Part shown: positions 33,517 to 42,900 of the stretch, piece by piece
Layout of the letters: each line of letters begins with the position of its first letter
Position numbering within the stretch: the first letter of the stretch is position 1
Made by a program: the position numbers and the translations under genes
DNA from: Enterobacter huaxiensis
GTDB lineage: Bacteria; Pseudomonadota; Gammaproteobacteria; Enterobacterales; Enterobacteriaceae
Reading direction: 5' to 3'
Length of the DNA stretch: 64,000 nucleotides
Assembly: GCF_003594935.2 (NCBI RefSeq)
Contig: NZ_CP043342.1
Location: 2,232,001-2,296,000, forward strand
Notes under the pieces: model-generated
Databases searched by the model: none
The model's input: the letters and a program-made list of their open reading frames with translations, nothing else
Told to the model about the DNA's origin: nothing

Positions 33517-33600
33517 TTCTTAAATCGGTCCATTCATCCGAACCTAATTACCGGCTATGAGTATTAACAATAATATGTCTACGACTATGCTTTTGTAATG

Positions 33601-33770
33601 TAAATAAGCCCCTGCAATTATACAGGGGCTCACGGATATGATGCCGGGTGCCTCCCGGTGAGTCATTGAACTAACCACTCGTGACTCGCTGCTTCAGAAA
33701 TTCACGATGAGCCGCTTGATATACAAATCATCAGGTTAATTAGCCCTGCCGCTGAGGAGGATTCATCATT
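33601..33770 (-). ncRNA. Structured RNA unit 3 (minus strand), same family as units 1 and 2
   Basis: On the minus strand this stretch reads AATCCTCCTCAGCGGCAGGGC (start near 33762), then, about 100 bases on, the CCGGGAGGCACCCGG hairpin (33639-33660). A terminator follows at 33630-33601 (AGCCCCTG-TATAATTG-CAGGGGCT, then TTATTT). This is the module order of the two units between Q and lysis, but in the right arm and on the other strand. No protein frame competes in the 370-base gap. The 5' end is undefined. Confidence 0.45.
33639..33660 (-). repeat. CCGGGAGGCACCCGG hairpin repeat, copy 3 (inverted)
   Basis: Matches 21 of 22 bases of copies 1 and 2 on the opposite strand, 28 kb away. Confidence 0.85.
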
Positions 33771-33889
33771 AAACCGAATGTAACAGCAATGCTTAGCAAA
33801 TGATACAGTATTTACTGATGTGTATCATGATTTTTCGCAGTTTGCACGGTCAAAGTATTTTCAGATGGTGAAGGTTAAAACATCGATGT

Positions 33890-34228
33890 TCATTTTTTTA
33901 ATTTAAGTCTTGAAACAAAGGTTAATGTTTTATCTTCTGGGCAAATCATTAGAAAAATTGCTGTGGGACATTCTTCTAAACGTATAATTCGATGCAGCAT
34001 CTGGTAGAGTCTTTTTTTTAGTTTTTCTGCTCCATCTTTTTCAGACTCCCACTCTAAAACTGCCTGACCCTCTGAACCAACGAATGCATGGGGTGGAAGT
34101 TTAATGCCTCGGTTTGACTTACTTGAATAGTTTCGGTCATGCAAGAGATCCAAGATGAGAGGGTTGATATTATTATCTGAGGATTGGGCTTCAGCAACTA
34201 TTAATACTGTGTAATGTAGGATTTTCAT
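33890..34228 (-). CDS. Hypothetical AT-rich accessory protein, 112 residues
   Basis: A soluble protein (MKILHYTVLIVAEAQSSDNN, ALEWESEKDGAEKLKKRLYQ region, ending TFVSRLKLKK) with no recognised domain. Its low GC marks it as late-acquired cargo in the right arm. Confidence 0.5.
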   Translation of the reverse strand: MKILHYTVLIVAEAQSSDNNINPLILDLLHDRNYSSKSNRGIKLPPHAFVGSEGQAVLEWESEKDGAEKLKKRLYQMLHRIIRLEECPTAIFLMICPEDKTLTFVSRLKLKK

Positions 34229-34315
34229 GGAAGCCTTATGGTTGCTTCAGCAATAGAGTGATATTGCCATGGTGTTGAATGTCCATATCTTAATTATAAA
34301 TGTCTGTATGGGGGT

Positions 34316-34341
34316 AAAAAAAAGCCTGCATTAAACAGGCT
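34316..34341 (-). terminator. Intrinsic terminator for the minus-strand gene at 34402-34629
   Basis: AGCCTG and CAGGCT pair; on the minus strand the stem is followed by eight T. Confidence 0.75.
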
Positions 34342-34401
34342 ATAAAAATGAAACGTAGTTATAATAATTATTTCATGAATGTTGGTGTTGAATCCCTGGC
34401 G

Positions 34402-34629
34402 TCAAAGATACTTTTGCGCCGCATCTAATATTTCCTGAGAGGTAAGCTCTCGATCTGATGCCACATAAACCACTTCATGGTCACCTGTTAAAGAGGGAAA
34501 ACCTGCTGACATTATCTGAAGGTTCATCACTTCTCCATTAGGATATTCTTCGCGTATTGATGTCACTCCTTTAAGCACAGTGATAACTTTACTTGGCTTA
34601 CCATTAAAAAAAATGATTACTTTTTTCAT
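34402..34629 (-). CDS. Hypothetical small protein, 75 residues
   Basis: MKKVIIFFNGKPSKVITVLK opens a mixed alpha/beta protein ending ELTSQEILDAAQKYL. A strong terminator follows the stop, supporting a real transcription unit. No family is recognised. Confidence 0.55.
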   Translation of the reverse strand: MKKVIIFFNGKPSKVITVLKGVTSIREEYPNGEVMNLQIMSAGFPSLTGDHEVVYVASDRELTSQEILDAAQKYL

Positions 34630-34776
34630 ATATCACCATGTATTTTTAGGGTTTCTAGCCCCTGCAGGTGGTCGAAAGGGTTCTGTTTGTTCATTTTTTT
34701 TCCTCTTTCGAAATTAAAACAAGCATTATACTTTCTTAACGTGTACTGTAACGGTCCATTTGAACTGGAGAAGTCT

Positions 34777-34941
34777 ATGTCTGCACGTAAAAACACTCAA
34801 TTCCGCCGAAATTATTTAGTAAAATGTCCTTGTCCAAACTGCTCAAAAGATTCCGAACATAGTTACAATCGTGTACAAAAGGGGGCTCAGTTGGTGTGCC
34901 CATACTGCTGTGCTTTGTTCAAATCTTCCCAGCGCTTCTAA
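34777..34941 (+). CDS. Small zinc-ribbon protein (YnfU-like)
   Basis: A 54-residue basic protein with two cysteine clusters, CPCPNC and CPYCC, separated by about 20 residues (HSYNRVQKGAQLV), as in a zinc ribbon. It resembles the small YnfU-type zinc-binding proteins that I recall from Qin-like prophages; that name is tentative. I chose ATG 34777 behind CTGGAG; the longer frame adds an unlikely AT-rich leader. Confidence 0.6.
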   Translation: MSARKNTQFRRNYLVKCPCPNCSKDSEHSYNRVQKGAQLVCPYCCALFKSSQRF

Positions 34942-35182
34942 ATAAATTATTAAAAAAATAAGAAGTGATGCTTTTGGAGGCTGCCTAACCTCTTACGCAC
35001 TTTAGTATTTTATAAGCAGTTAGCTTCTGCTTTGAGACTGTTCATGCAGCAGTCCTGCATTTCATCACATCGGTCAGCAAACTTGATGGTAAGTAAATAT
35101 GCTGGCCTGTTGTAATGATGTGAGTAATCGAACGTCACCTTTCACTGATAAAGTCATGCTGCCTTAAGTAAACTATCTAAAA

Positions 35183-35401
35183 TTATCTATCGCAAAGTGT
35201 TACATTTGCAGCGATTGGACCTTTAGTTCCACCTATGATAGCGAATTTGACTTTTTGTCCTTCAAATAGAGTATTAAATGTTTCTCCCAGCAGGGAAGAA
35301 GTGTGAACAAGAACATCTTTACTTCCATCGAGTGGGGAGATAAAGCCAAACCCCTTATCTTCGTTAAACCACTTAACAAGACCTATGATTTTAGATGACA
35401 T
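35183..35401 (-). CDS. CspA-family cold-shock protein
   Basis: A 72-residue single cold-shock domain with RNP-1 intact (KGFGFISP) and RNP-2 as VLVHTS. It begins [20 protein letters not shown]. These proteins bind single-stranded RNA and melt secondary structure in the cold. The frame extends upstream, but the ATG at 35401 behind GGAG gives the conserved N-terminus; the upstream 100 bases fit a long cspA-like 5' leader. Confidence 0.85.
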   Translation of the reverse strand: MSSKIIGLVKWFNEDKGFGFISPLDGSKDVLVHTSSLLGETFNTLFEGQKVKFAIIGGTKGPIAANVTLCDR

Positions 35402-35688
35402 ACAAACTCCGTTTGAACATTTCAAACTGACAAGCAAGCTCATGATAAGAAACGTATGCTGGTATATGTATGGACTCAAGAGGAGGGATATCAGAGATAA
35501 CACCTAGTTATGAGAACGGCTTTTGGAAAAGTTAGATTCATCATCGCAACGAATCAGCCAAACCATTAAGGCACGTGTTGAATGATTAAGCAAATTTTAT
35601 TTTAGCCTTCTAGAGGTCCGTTGAAATAAGGTTAGCTATTATTAACTAATCCTGTATAGTCAAATCTGGATTACCATTAGGAAAATAT

Positions 35689-35901
35689 TTGTCGCGTAAA
35701 ATGACAGGAATTGTCAAAAGTTTTGACTTCAAGAGCGGAAAGGGATTGATTATCCCATCAGATGGCAGAAAAGATGTTTTTTTGCATGTTTCTGCATTAA
35801 GTAATAGTGAAAGCCAAACGTTAAAGCCAGGTGTTCGTGTTGAATTTTATCGTATAAATGGACTTAGTGGTCTGATGGCTGCAAATATATTTGTTTCTTA
35901 A
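35689..35901 (+). CDS. CspF/CspH-like divergent cold-shock-domain protein
   Basis: A 70-residue protein reading [20 protein letters not shown], which aligns with E. coli CspF/CspH. RNP-1 is degenerate (KGLIIP instead of KGFGFI) as in those paralogues, so RNA binding may be altered. It starts at TTG 35689 behind TTAGGAAA. It is divergent from the canonical csp gene, a pairing also typical of the Qin prophage of E. coli. Confidence 0.75.
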   Translation: MSRKMTGIVKSFDFKSGKGLIIPSDGRKDVFLHVSALSNSESQTLKPGVRVEFYRINGLSGLMAANIFVS

Positions 35902-35952
35902 AGTAAGATAATATTGAGCCAAATATAAAGTGCGCATCAAAAGTACGGAAGA

Positions 35953-36627
35953 TTATATATCTGTTTGTTCTATCAATTTTCTCCCCTGATTTTTTACATT
36001 TCCAACATCACGTGCCACCGCATGCCAGATAAACATCTCAGCTGGCACAGTGCCGTCGGCTGCGATCTCTTCAGCTTCTTTCCCACCTATTTCTTGTTGC
36101 ATCCATTCCCGAGCCGCTTCAGGTGACAGAACAAGCGGCCGCCGATCGTGAATATCGACCAGACCTTTATCAGCTGCAGACGTCACAATCAGAAAACCTT
36201 CTGCTTCATCGCCGCGCTCAAATGGCGTGCTTCCGATCGCCGCCATGAATATGGGCTGGCCATCGGAACGGTGAATAAAGTAGGGCTGTTTCTTGTCACC
36301 TTCCTTCTTCCATTCAAACCATCCGTCGGCAAAGCAGATCGCCCGGCCATGCTGCCATAACGGCTTGAACATCCGGCTCGTGGCCGCAGTTTCGACGCGC
36401 GCGTTTGTCAAAGGTGCTTTATCCCACCATCCTGGCGCGTAACCCCACAACACAGGATCGAGGTGCAATTGATCGTCGCGTTCGCTCAGCAGCAACACCT
36501 TTGTGCCGGGTGCCACGTTGTAACGTCCGATTGGTTCAGGGTCGTACGCGATGTCGCGATCGGCTTCATCGGCCAGGTAAGCCAGATATTCTTCACGGGT
36601 TTGTGCTTGTGCAAAACGTCCACACAT
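35953..36627 (-). CDS. yedK: SRAP/HMCES-family protein (YedK-like)
   Basis: A 224-residue SOS-response-associated peptidase with the active residues at YedK numbering: Cys2 after Met removal, Asn37 (RYNVAPG), Glu105 (GWFEWKK) and His160 (DIHDRRPLVL). These proteins form a thiazolidine crosslink with abasic sites in single-stranded DNA and shield them. With umuDC and dinI-like it is the third DNA-damage gene of the prophage. It lies at the probable right end; no LexA box was seen upstream. Confidence 0.9.
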   Translation of the reverse strand: MCGRFAQAQTREEYLAYLADEADRDIAYDPEPIGRYNVAPGTKVLLLSERDDQLHLDPVLWGYAPGWWDKAPLTNARVETAATSRMFKPLWQHGRAICFADGWFEWKKEGDKKQPYFIHRSDGQPIFMAAIGSTPFERGDEAEGFLIVTSAADKGLVDIHDRRPLVLSPEAAREWMQQEIGGKEAEEIAADGTVPAEMFIWHAVARDVGNVKNQGRKLIEQTDI

Positions 36628-36695
36628 AGAAACCTCCAGTCAGTCAGACTGAAAGTATAGGGCAGAGAGAAAAAGAGGTACGTACTGAGAAAAGT

Positions 36696-36736
36696 TAGGG
36701 GCAAATTTAGGGGCAAAAATGCGGAATAGGGGCAAA
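36696..36736 (+). repeat. Three direct TAGGGGCAAA repeats near the prophage right end
   Basis: Exact copies begin at 36696, 36708 and 36727, with a shortened GGGCA at 36741. Short direct repeats at a prophage end are typical of integrase arm-type sites, but they could also regulate the SRAP gene that starts at 36627. The rest of 36628-37009 contains no gene that I can support. Confidence 0.6.
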
Positions 36737-37009
36737 AAAAGGGCACTGAAAATGTAGGTCTGGGTAGCTTTAGGGAGAAGTTATTATGCTATAACTAATT
36801 GAATAAGTAGAGAAAATAAATGATATCAATGAGTTGGGAAAATCAGCGTAGCTTATTCAGGTTGTATTGCTCTTTTTTGTTAATCTCTTGATTTTGCGAC
36901 ATTTATAGTTTACTCAAATCTCAAAGGGGGCACCGGTGAGGCAAATATGCCCATCAGGGCACCAGCATCGCAATATGGTACGGATTGCGGCGACGAAAGC
37001 CAGCACGTT

Positions 37010-37204
37010 TTACCCTTGTGCACCCGTTTTCTTGAGATATTTTCCTGCCATAAAATTGGTGACGATAAGCACGGGAATGGCAATGAACCTGGGGATATCT
37101 GAACCATCAAGCCATTCAGTGCTTATCTGGTTAGCTAGCGCTATACAGCCGTAGACGTTGATGAACATAAGCCAGGGCATTATGAAGATTCTCACGGCTA
37201 TCAT
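37010..37204 (-). CDS. Small two-span membrane protein, 64 residues
   Basis: The product has two hydrophobic stretches (FIMPWLMFINVYGCIALA and FIAIPVLIVTNFMAGKYL) joined by a polar loop. No family is recognised. Two overlapping plus-strand frames look like shadows. It is probably the first host gene right of the prophage. Confidence 0.5.
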   Translation of the reverse strand: MIAVRIFIMPWLMFINVYGCIALANQISTEWLDGSDIPRFIAIPVLIVTNFMAGKYLKKTGAQG

Positions 37205-37347
37205 CCTTATTCTTGATTATGTTGAGTAATATTGCGCTGAGAAGAGAGAAAAGCAACGGTCCCTGACAATCTGAAATGAGAGGTGAACTCCAGCGCGTTT
37301 TTCGGTACTCCTGCTAATCTTTTCATTGGTACACAGGGAGCATTGGC

Positions 37348-37545
37348 ATGAAGAACAAAGACGAACAAACAGGATTGGTTGGGCTAGCGATTGGTGCGGC
37401 AGTCATTGGCCTGGTATCGGCGCAAAAGCATATCAACCGTGAAAGCATTGTAGATGAACTGATCAGGCTCGGCAGGCAGAAGGGCGATGGCGTGGAAGAT
37501 GAGGTATTCGTTAAGGCGGCTGAACTCGTGAGAAAAGGGGTATAG
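37348..37545 (+). CDS. Small hypothetical protein, 65 residues
   Basis: A Gly/Ala-rich N-terminal segment (GLVGLAIGAAVIGLVSA) is followed by a polar helical part (IVDELIRLGRQKGDGVEDEV). It starts behind AGGGAG and is three bases upstream of the GFA gene, so the two probably form an operon. No function is known. Confidence 0.6.
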   Translation: MKNKDEQTGLVGLAIGAAVIGLVSAQKHINRESIVDELIRLGRQKGDGVEDEVFVKAAELVRKGV

Positions 37546-37548
37546 ACG

Positions 37549-37965
37549 ATGGCTGAAATTCGTCATGCGCAGTGTCATTGCGGCGCGGTGGCATTTACCG
37601 TTGAGCTAACTGACGGGCTGAAAACCGCGCGGCGCTGTAGCTGTTCTTTTTGCCGGATGCGGGGAGCGGTCGTGGTTTCCGCACCGTTATCCGGTATTAG
37701 CGTCACCAGAGGCGAGGACAAGCTCACCGAGTATCGTTTTAACACCGGAACGGCACGGCATTTTTTCTGCTCGGTATGCGGCATTTATACCTTTCATCAG
37801 AGACGCTCTAACCCTGACCAGTACGGCGTTAACGTCGCCTGCTTCGAAAACGTCTCGCCTTTTGATTTCAAGGAGGTGGTGGTAATGGATGGCGTCAACC
37901 ACCCGATGGACGGCGACAGCGGTATATTTGGCTATCTGTCGTTTCGTCAAAGCGAGGTGGATTAA
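37549..37965 (+). CDS. GFA-family (glutathione-dependent formaldehyde-activating enzyme fold) protein
   Basis: A 138-residue zinc protein with the GFA cysteine pattern: QCHCGAVAF, RRCSCSFCRMRGAV and FFCSVCGIYTFH. The family includes Gfa, which was proposed to speed glutathione-formaldehyde adduct formation, and many uncharacterised members; the substrate here is unknown. Confidence 0.82.
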   Translation: MAEIRHAQCHCGAVAFTVELTDGLKTARRCSCSFCRMRGAVVVSAPLSGISVTRGEDKLTEYRFNTGTARHFFCSVCGIYTFHQRRSNPDQYGVNVACFENVSPFDFKEVVVMDGVNHPMDGDSGIFGYLSFRQSEVD

Positions 37966-38087
37966 TCAGCGTCCAGCACGTTTAGCAGTTCACCAAGATG
38001 GTGAACGATGCCGCCTAAATCAAAAATCAGCGCGATCCAGACGCAGCCTAACAGGGCCAGAAGAACGAGAGATACTCGGGTAAACAC
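37962..38087 (-). CDS. 41-residue membrane peptide overlapping the GFA stop
   Basis: On the minus strand a GTG start behind AAGGAT reads MFTRVSLVLLALLGCVWIAL, then IFDLGGIVHHLGELL, and stops in the last four bases of the convergent GFA gene. One membrane span followed by an amphipathic tail is typical of small regulatory membrane proteins. It lies just downstream of the KTSC gene and may be cotranscribed. No family name is known to me. Confidence 0.55.
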   Translation of the reverse strand: MFTRVSLVLLALLGCVWIALIFDLGGIVHHLGELLNVLDAD

Positions 38088-38118
38088 GCAATATCCTTAT
38101 TTTATCAAAGTGCAGTAT

Positions 38119-38331
38119 TTACTGTACTTTGATCTCCTTAAACTTGCCCTTAACGACGCCGTCATAAAACCTGCCTTTTGAGACCACGCTCAAAAAATCA
38201 GAGAAAACTCGCGAGGGAACGCGCTGATATTGCAGCGTGGTACGGTCGCGAAAGCGGATTTCGAGCGTTGCACTTTTTTCATCGTAGGCAACGGAGGCAA
38301 TTCGTGATGATTTGACTGGATGATGAACCAT
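38119..38331 (-). CDS. KTSC-domain protein
   Basis: A 70-residue protein containing the short KTSC domain: VKSSRIASVAYDEKSATLEI, then YQRVPSRVFSDFLSVVSKGRFY. The domain name comes from its lysyl-tRNA-synthetase C-terminal-like context, and the fold is found alone in many bacteria. Its function is unknown. Confidence 0.8.
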   Translation of the reverse strand: MVHHPVKSSRIASVAYDEKSATLEIRFRDRTTLQYQRVPSRVFSDFLSVVSKGRFYDGVVKGKFKEIKVQ

Positions 38332-38442
38332 GGTGAGATGCCCCTTACCGCGCTGACAGGAGCGTTAATCATCTTACAGGAGGGGGCAACTGTGCAAGTT
38401 GAAACTATTATAACGTTTACTGTTTAAATATATAAAAGGTTA

Positions 38443-38465
38443 GCCCGCAGGAGTCTGCGGGCTAT
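38443..38465 (-). terminator. Intrinsic terminator of ompN
   Basis: AGCCCGCAG and CTGCGGGCT form a nine-pair stem just after the ompN stop; the minus-strand run is AACCTTTT. Confidence 0.75.
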
Positions 38466-38470
38466 TACAC

Positions 38471-39580
38471 TTAGAACTGGTAAACCAGACCTAACGCTAC
38501 AACATCATCAGTGCCGATGCCGTTGTTTTTGTAGAAGGAATCATCTTCATCCAGCAGGTTGATTTTATAATCAACATAGGTAGACATATTTTTGTTGAAA
38601 TAGTAAGTTGCGCCGATGTCCGCATATTTAACCAGATCCTGGTCGCCCTGGCCGTTGCCCAGATCTTTCCCTTTGGACTGCAGGTAAGAAATAGCCGGAC
38701 GCAGGCCGAAGTCGAACTGGTATTGCGCCGTTACTTCGACGTTCTGCGTTTTATTTGCAACCGCGTTTTCATTGTCACCGTACGGCGTCATGTTGCGGGT
38801 TTCAGAATACATTGCCGCCAGGTAGATGTTGTTCGCGTCGTATTTCAGGCCCGCCGTCCATGCGTCCGCTTTGTCACCGCCAGCGGTGGTATAGGTCACC
38901 TGGTCATTGGTACGGTCAGAAGAGGTGTAAGCGGCACCTGCGGTGATACCCATGCCGAAATCATAGGTGGTGGAGATACCAAAACCGTCACCGTTCTCGT
39001 GGCGAGTATCGCGCCCGTTGTTCGTACCTTCCTGGTTGTTGCTGGCGTCTTCGTTATTACCCTGATACTGCAGCGCGAAGTTCAGACCCTGCACCAGGCC
39101 GTAGAAGTCGGTATTGCGGTAGGTTGCCACACCGTTGGCACGACCGGTCATGAAGTTATCCGCTTTGGTGTAGGAGTCGCCACCGAACTCTGGCAGCATA
39201 TCGGTCCAGCCTTCCACGTCGTACAGGACGCCGTAGTTTCGACCGTAGTCGAATGAACCGTAGTCGCCCACTTTCACGCCCGCAAACGCCAGACGCGTCC
39301 AGGACTGGTTATCAGAGCCTTCAGTATTGTTAGCCTGAACGTTGTACTCCCACTGCGCGTAGCCCGTCATCATGTCGTTGATCTGGGTTTCGCCTTTAAA
39401 GCCCAAACGCATGTAGGTCTGATCGCCATCAGCACCTTTGTCGTCAGAGAAGTAGTGCAGACCATCTACTTTCCCGTACAGATCCAGTTTATTACCGTCT
39501 TTGTTATAAATTTCTGCAGCGTGTGCAGCGCCAGCCATTAACAGCGCTGGGATCACGAGGGCCAGTACTTTTCTTTGCAT
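38471..39580 (-). CDS. ompN: General porin OmpN
   Basis: A 369-residue OmpF/OmpC-family porin: signal peptide [20 protein letters not shown] followed by [20 protein letters not shown], a [12 protein letters not shown] L3 constriction loop, and a terminal phenylalanine (LGLVYQF) needed for outer-membrane insertion. It forms trimers that pass small solutes. The ompN assignment rests on synteny: ompN, micC and nifJ are in the E. coli order. The ATG at 39580 behind AGGA was taken instead of one six codons upstream. Confidence 0.88.
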   Translation of the reverse strand: MQRKVLALVIPALLMAGAAHAAEIYNKDGNKLDLYGKVDGLHYFSDDKGADGDQTYMRLGFKGETQINDMMTGYAQWEYNVQANNTEGSDNQSWTRLAFAGVKVGDYGSFDYGRNYGVLYDVEGWTDMLPEFGGDSYTKADNFMTGRANGVATYRNTDFYGLVQGLNFALQYQGNNEDASNNQEGTNNGRDTRHENGDGFGISTTYDFGMGITAGAAYTSSDRTNDQVTYTTAGGDKADAWTAGLKYDANNIYLAAMYSETRNMTPYGDNENAVANKTQNVEVTAQYQFDFGLRPAISYLQSKGKDLGNGQGDQDLVKYADIGATYYFNKNMSTYVDYKINLLDEDDSFYKNNGIGTDDVVALGLVYQF

Positions 39581-39818
39581 TGTGATATTCCTTTGCAATC
39601 ATTTTTATTTAATTACTGAGTGAACTTTCCGAACTGGAAAGAGGTGCCATGCTAAATCACTCCTGTGGAGGAGTAATAAAATATAATTGTTACGATTTAA
39701 GTAAAATCTCAACCAAATAATGCCGCTGACATCATGATTGATTCCGTGAATGATTTATCTTCAATTATACAAAATTAAAATTATTAATTACTTTGCGGAA
39801 AGGGTAGTCTTCGGCCCG

Positions 39819-39932
39819 TTATATGCCTTTAAGATGTCTTATTCCATAATTCACATGAATGCTTTTTAATGTATTAAAAGGTTATTCTTTGATTATCTGG
39901 ATGGCCCGATGTAAATACATCGGGCTTTTTTT
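39819..39932 (+). ncRNA. micC: MicC small RNA
   Basis: The plus strand between ompN and nifJ begins GTTATATGCCTTTA, the 5' end of MicC, and ends in a strong terminator (GCCCGATG-TAAAT-CATCGGGC, seven T, 39904-39931). MicC is an Hfq-dependent RNA that pairs with ompC mRNA near its ribosome site and blocks translation. Orientation divergent from ompN and convergent with nifJ is as in E. coli. The middle of the RNA differs from the E. coli sequence as I remember it, so only the ends are secure. Confidence 0.82.
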
Positions 39933-39969
39933 ACGGCAAAAAAATGCCCGGACGCGCCGGGCAGTGAAG

Positions 39970-42900
39970 TTATTCGCTAGCGGACTTTTCCGCTTTCCCG
40001 GCCATTTGCGCCAGGAAGTCATAGCGTTTTTGCAGATCGGCCGCGGCATCTTTCCAGAGCTGTTCCGCAACGTCTGGCTGCTGCGCGTTGAGACGGCGGA
40101 AGCGCTGCTCTTGCATCAACGTCTCCGCGAGCGCATCCGAAGGCGGACGTGAGTCCAGTGCCAGCGGCAATTTACCTTCATCGGCGCGGCGCGGGTCAAA
40201 GCGGTAGAGCGGCCAGAAGCCGGTAGCCGTCAGCTGACGCATCTGATCGTGGCTGAGCGCAAGGTCGTAACCGTGCTCTTCGCACGGGCTGTAGGCGATA
40301 ATCAGGGACGGGCCCGGGTAAGCCTCCGCTTCCTGAATCGCTTTGACCGTCTGGTTAAGCTGTGCGCCCAGAGAGATTTGCGCGACGTAAACGTGGCCGT
40401 ACATCATCATGCTGACGCCAAGATCTTTCCGAGCCTTGCGTTTACCGTGCTCGCCAAACTTCGTGACCGCACCTAACGGCGTGGCTTTTGACGCCTGACC
40501 CCCGGTGTTGGAATAACACTGGGTATCAAGCACCAGAATATTGACGTTTTCGGTCAGGCTCAGCACGTGATCCAGACCGCCAAACCCAATATCGTAAGCC
40601 CAGCCGTCGCCGCCAATCAGCCAGATAGATTTCTCCACCAGCGCGTCGGCATCCGTCAGCAGTTGTTCTGCCCCTTGCACACCCTGCAGCGCGTGACGCA
40701 GTTCGTCTACCTGCGCCCGGCGAACCTCCGGCGAGGCATCCGCATGCAACGCGTCGTTCAGCTCAGACGGGATCTTATCGGCGAACGCATCCAGCAGGCG
40801 CATCACGCGGGCGCGGTGCTGATCGACGGTCAGGCGGAAGCCAAGCCCAAACTCGGCGTTATCCTCAAACAGCGAGTTCGCCCACGCCGGACCACGGCCG
40901 TTAGCGTCGGTGGTATACGGCGTGGAGGGGAGGTTACCGCCATATATAGATGAACACCCTGTGGCGTTAGCGATCAGCATGCGATCGCCATACAGCTGCG
41001 TCAGCAGCTTGATGTACGGGGTTTCGCCGCAGCCGGAGCAGGCGCCGGAGTATTCAAAGAGCGGGGTAATCAGCTGCGAGGTACGAATATCGATACGTTC
41101 CAGCTTCGTGCGGTCGATTTCCGGGAGATCGAGGAAGAAGTCGTAATTCACCTTCTCTTCTTCAACGTGCTCCAGACGCGACATCATATTGATGGCTTTG
41201 ATTTCCGGGTTTTGACGATCTTTAGCCGGGCACACCTCGACGCACAGATTACAGCCGGTGCAATCTTCTGGAGCAACCTGGAGAACATACTTCTGCCCGC
41301 GCATATCGCGGGATTTCACGTCCAGCGAGTGCAGGCTGGCCGGCGCCGAGTCCATATCCTCTGGCGAAACCACTTTGGCACGAATCGCCGAATGCGGACA
41401 GGCCGCTACGCAGTGGTTGCACTGGGTGCACAGCTCTTCTTTCCAGATAGGGATCTCTTCAGCGATGTTGCGTTTTTCCCAGCGCGTGGTGCCCATCGGC
41501 CAGGTACCGTCTGGTGGAAGGGCCGAGACGGGCAGGGCGTCGCCCAGTCCGGCAAGCATGGCGGCTGTAACGGTTTTGACAAAATCAGGCGCCGCATCGG
41601 ACACGACCGGTGGACGGTTCGGGCTGCTGGCGTTCACCTGCTGGAGCGGTACTTCGGACAGGGATTCCCGCGCCAGCGCTAACGCCTGCCAGTTACGCTC
41701 AACCAGTTCCTGGCCTTTGCTGCTGTAGCTTTTGGCAATGGCGCCCTGCAGTTCCATCAGGGCGCTGTCGCCCGGCAGAATGTTGGTCAGGTGGAAGAAG
41801 GCCATCTGCATGACGGTGTTAATACGCGCGGCAAGACCGCATTCGCGGGCTATTTTCGCAGCGTTGATGACGAAGAGGCGTGCTTTCTTCTGATTCAACA
41901 CAGCCTGCACTTCCTGCGGCAGTCGCGCCCAGACTTCGTCAGGGCTGTAGGGCGTGTTGATCAGGAAAATACCGCCGGGCTTAAGGCGCTCGGCCATCTG
42001 GTATTTGTCGATAAACTGCAGCTGGTGACAACCAACAAAATCTGCCTGTGAAATCAGATACGCCGAGCGGATTGGCTGTTCGCTGACGCGCAGGTGGGAA
42101 ACGGTCAGGCCGCCTGCTTTTTTGGAGTCATAGACGAAGTAGCCCTGAGCGTACCACGGCGTCGAATTGCCGATGATCTTGATGTTGTTCTTGGTCGCCG
42201 AAACGCTGCCGTCGCTCCCTAAGCCGTAGAACAATGCTTCAAGTTTGGCGGTCGATGGCAGGGTGTTTTCCGGCAGGGCCAGAGAGAGGTTGGTCACATC
42301 ATCATAAATGCCGACCGTGAAGCGCGGCTTCGGTTTCGCTGTACTCAGCTCGTTAAACACCGCCAGCACGCAGTCGGGGCCGAACTCTTTGGACGACAAG
42401 CCGTAGCGACCACCGATAACGCGCGGCAGGGTTTCGCGCTCGCCGTTGCTAAAGGCTTCTGCCAGCGCGGTCATGACGTCAAGATACAGAGGCTCCGCGT
42501 GGGCGCCTGGCTCTTTGGTACGATCGAGCACCGCCACGGAGCGCGCGCTTTCGGGCAGCGCGGAGAGCAAGTGTTTGGCCGAGAACGGACGATAGAGGCG
42601 AACTTTCAGCACGCCAACTTTCTCGCCGCGCGTCAGCAGCTCGTCCACAACTTCCTCGCAGGTGCCAATCGCTGACCCCATCAGCACGATGACGCGCTCT
42701 GCCTGCGGGTGTCCGTAATATTCAAACGGTTTGTATTCGCGTCCGGTCGCGCTGGCAAAGTCATTCATTGCCTGTTCCACGTGGTCATAGACCGCGTTGT
42801 ACCACGGGTTTGTCGCCTCGCGGGACTGGAAGTACGTGTCCGGGTTGGCGGACGTGCCGCGAATAACCGGGTGCTCCGGGTTCAGGGCGCGGGCGCGGTG

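Noticed and set aside
36640..36660. LexA box upstream of the SRAP gene
   Set aside because: CAGTCAGTCAGACTG has CAG/CTG elements but not the CTG-N10-CAG spacing or TA core.
36620..36900. Fragment of ttcA expected at a Rac-type attachment site
   Set aside because: I compared what I remember of the TtcA ends with all frames here and found no match, so the exact integration gene is left open.
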